Of a stretch of 60,333 bases of DNA, positions 58,391-60,333 are shown piece by piece. The notes beneath the pieces were generated by a model. It was not told the origin of the DNA. It searched no databases and saw nothing but the letters and a program-made list of their open reading frames with translations. The stretch is taken from assembly GCA_964528605.1 (NCBI GenBank), contig CAZGSV010000011.1, forward strand, positions 1 to 60,333, in the 5' to 3' direction. The stretch's first letter is position 1, and each line of letters opens with the position of its first letter. This DNA comes from CAZGSV01 sp964528605. Lineage in GTDB: Bacteria > Armatimonadota > Zipacnadia > CAZGSV01. The position numbers and the translations under genes were made by a program.

Positions 58391-60333
58391 GAGCGGTGGG
58401 GCAGGGGTCGCACGCGCATGTCCGGCGTGAAGATCACGGGGCCGGCTGCGGTCGTGCGCTTGGCGTGGAGCAGGGCGTTGTCCGCCAGCAGGATCAACTC
58501 CTGCGTGTCCTGCGTGTGCAGCGGCATGGCCGCGATGCCCACGGCTAGGCTGACCCCGAAGCCGCGGTAAAGGCGTTCCTTGGCGCAATGCTGGCGCACG
58601 GCCAGGCGCATACGTTCGGCCACCGCCAGCGCCGCCTCCGGCGGCGTCTCGGGCAGGATCACGGCGAACTCATCGCCGCCGTAGCGGGCGAGCAGGTCGG
58701 CATCGCGGATGGTGCTTTCGAGCGCCTCCACGCACTTGCATAGCAGCCGGTCGCCCGCGGGATGGCCCAGCGTATCGTTCACCCGTTTGAAGTTGTTGAC
58801 GTCAGTGATGGCCAAACAGAGCGGATGGTGGTAACGCTTGGCGCGCTGCACTTCGCGGGCCAGACGCTCCTCGAAGTAACGGCGGTTGAACGCGCCCGTG
58901 AGAGAATCCGTGACCGCCAGCGTGTTGACCTCCTGGTAGAGGCGCGCGTTCTCGATGGCCCCGGCCAGGCGGTCGGCGATGGCTTGCAGCAGTCGCAAAT
59001 GGTACGACTCGAAAGCGCGTGGCTCGCTGGCGGCGATGGCGACCGCTCCTCGCGTCGTCTGCCGCACCCGCAGCGGCACACAGACCACTGACCGCAGCCC
59101 TGTGCGAGCGAGCAGGCGCGCGGTGCCGGTCGGCTGCGACTTCGCGTCGTAGGCCAAGATGGGCGTCCCCTCGCGCACCAAAGCATCCACGCGCCGCAAG
59201 GTGACCTTGCAGTAACTCCAGTGCTGTAGGTGCTGGGGCTTGAGGCCGTGGTGAGCCTGCAGGCGCAGCGCAGAGCCCTCCGCGTCGAGCAGGAAAATGG
59301 CTACGTAGGCGGCGGGCAGCACTTCAGCAATGCGGTCCGCCGCGGCCTGCATCACCCATTGGGGCTCCAGACTGCCCCCGGTCGCCTCGATCACCGCGTC
59401 CGTAGCCTGCCAAAGCCGGTTCTGGCGCGCGAGCCGTTCCTGAAGGGCGGTCTCTTGGGTGAGATCCCGGATCACCAGCGCGGCCACTGACGGTTGGCCG
59501 GGGCTGGGGGCGGCGGGCACCACTTGCAGGCTGGTGTGAACCTCCCGTTTGGTGGGGTGGGGCCAGGTCATCCGTTGGGTCGGCTGATGTCGGCCCCGAA
59601 GGGCGGCGCTGAGCGCCGCCTTCAGCACCGGCCATTGCTTGCCGGCCAGCAGGCGCAGCCGCGAGCCCGCCACTGCGTGTTGCGGTCGTCCCAGCATCTC
59701 AGCCGCGGCCGGGCTGCACGACAGCACGCGCCATCCGCTGTCTACCACCATCACACCGACGCCGGCAGCGTCCGCCACGCGGCCCAGCATCTCACGCTGG
59801 TAGTGCAAGCGCCGCATCTCGGTGACGTCAGCGACGATGGAGGTGCCCCCCCCGAACTTGCCGTCCAGGATTATGGGCACGCTGCGCACCAGCAGGCTCA
59901 CTCGACGCCCCGAGGGGCTCTCCAAATTCAGCAGGTACACTCCTCGCTTGCCTTGCCGTCGAGCGGCGATCTGCTCCTCGACTCTGGGTCGGTCTTCGGG
60001 AACGGCGTAGCGCCGGACGAGATCGACGATGTTGCGCCCCACCAGTTGCCCGCGCGCCAAGCCGAACATCCGGTACCCTCGCCGGCTCATAAAGGTGATG
60101 CGGCCGTTGGCGTCGTACCGCCAAACTCCGTCCGCGACCCGGTTGACGATATCGGAGTAGTTGCGGATGTCGTCGAGCAAGACTTCCCGTTCCCTGGCCC
60201 GATCCTCCTCAGCCAGGGCGGAGACTGTCTTGTGCACGAGTAAGGCGAGAGTACTGAAGCGGAGGCCGAGGCGTTCCAGCCCGGCTGGCCCCGCGGCACC
60301 TTGGCGCATTTGCCAGGCGCCCGCCTTGAGCAA
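58339..60333 (-). CDS. PAS-GAF-GGDEF diguanylate cyclase (5' partial)
   Basis: The frame is open at the window edge, so the N-terminus is missing; 664 residues visible. Two PAS domains (RVADGVWRYDANGRITFMSRRG; VADAAGVGVMVVDSGWRVLS) are followed by a GAF domain (~310-470: VCVPLRVRQTTRGAVAIAAS) and a GGDEF domain (~480-640) with DVNNFKRVND, ARYGGDEFAVILPE and an I-site RDAD five residues before GGDEF. It makes c-di-GMP under sensory control, with product feedback likely. No EAL domain. The end is Arg-rich. Confidence 0.93.
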   Translation of the reverse strand: MLKAGAWQMRQGAAGPAGLERLGLRFSTLALLVHKTVSALAEEDRAREREVLLDDIRNYSDIVNRVADGVWRYDANGRITFMSRRGYRMFGLARGQLVGRNIVDLVRRYAVPEDRPRVEEQIAARRQGKRGVYLLNLESPSGRRVSLLVRSVPIILDGKFGGGTSIVADVTEMRRLHYQREMLGRVADAAGVGVMVVDSGWRVLSCSPAAAEMLGRPQHAVAGSRLRLLAGKQWPVLKAALSAALRGRHQPTQRMTWPHPTKREVHTSLQVVPAAPSPGQPSVAALVIRDLTQETALQERLARQNRLWQATDAVIEATGGSLEPQWVMQAAADRIAEVLPAAYVAIFLLDAEGSALRLQAHHGLKPQHLQHWSYCKVTLRRVDALVREGTPILAYDAKSQPTGTARLLARTGLRSVVCVPLRVRQTTRGAVAIAASEPRAFESYHLRLLQAIADRLAGAIENARLYQEVNTLAVTDSLTGAFNRRYFEERLAREVQRAKRYHHPLCLAITDVNNFKRVNDTLGHPAGDRLLCKCVEALESTIRDADLLARYGGDEFAVILPETPPEAALAVAERMRLAVRQHCAKERLYRGFGVSLAVGIAAMPLHTQDTQELILLADNALLHAKRTTAAGPVIFTPDMRVRPLPHRSQPSSSLVSRRRRRATR

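Noticed and set aside
1..60333. Prophage or insertion sequence
   Set aside because: No integrase, transposase, phage structural gene or target-site duplication was recognised; only small palindromes.

Overview
The window is a high-GC (roughly two-thirds G+C), gene-dense bacterial chromosome segment using the standard bacterial code. TAA, TAG and TGA all act as ordinary stops, and GTG and TTG starts are common. Lineage cannot be fixed from the sequence. The mix of copper-amine-oxidase-like stalk domains, an S-layer-homology tail, carbohydrate-active enzymes, a four-subunit pyruvate:ferredoxin oxidoreductase and many small dispersed palindromes recalls Armatimonadota and similar anaerobic or facultative metagenome lineages; that is inference. 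No rRNA, tRNA, CRISPR, phage or transposase gene was recognised.

Layout. (1) 1-6409: five same-strand genes for exported proteins: a beta-repeat protein with a transglutaminase-like C-terminus, two paralogues (one with a stalk domain), a core-less relative of the first protein, and a stalk-domain protein. (2) 6463-22493: an exported FAD oxidoreductase with an SLH-like tail, a sialidase-like BNR protein, an orphan DNA methyltransferase, a run of Gfo/Idh/MocA dehydrogenase, deacetylase, DegT aminotransferase and isochorismatase-like hydrolase, a 1439-residue GH99-like protein, a decayed FG-GAP gene, a URO-D-like protein and an EEP nuclease/phosphatase. (3) 22552-28555: dnaX-ybaB-recR, then porCDAB with its own promoter. 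(4) 28748-30724: a VapBC-like toxin-antitoxin pair overlapping a DNA methyltransferase gene. (5) 30804-38125: a glycosidase-like protein, an ECF sigma-factor fusion gene split by an in-frame TAA, a GH32-like protein, a permease pseudogene and an ADP-ribosylglycohydrolase. (6) 38486-41843: an M23 peptidase and ligA, split by an in-frame TAG. (7) 42014-57357: a surface-glycan cluster of GT2 and GT4 glycosyltransferases, SAM methyltransferases (two in fusions), two membrane-anchored sulfatase-fold enzymes and several proteins sharing a Rossmann-like domain I do not recognise. (8) 57527-60333: a membrane-anchored metallopeptidase convergent with a PAS-GAF-GGDEF diguanylate cyclase that runs off the window.

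The points most worth a second look are: two long conserved genes each cut by one stop codon at a probable Glu position; the four-base GTGA coupling of an orphan DNA methyltransferase to a VapBC pair with a near-leaderless, operator-like promoter; the recurring Rossmann-like domain in the glycan cluster; a truncated glycosyltransferase copy that makes direct repeats around a sulfatase-fold gene; and several palindrome families, some lying inside coding sequence or supplying a stop codon.
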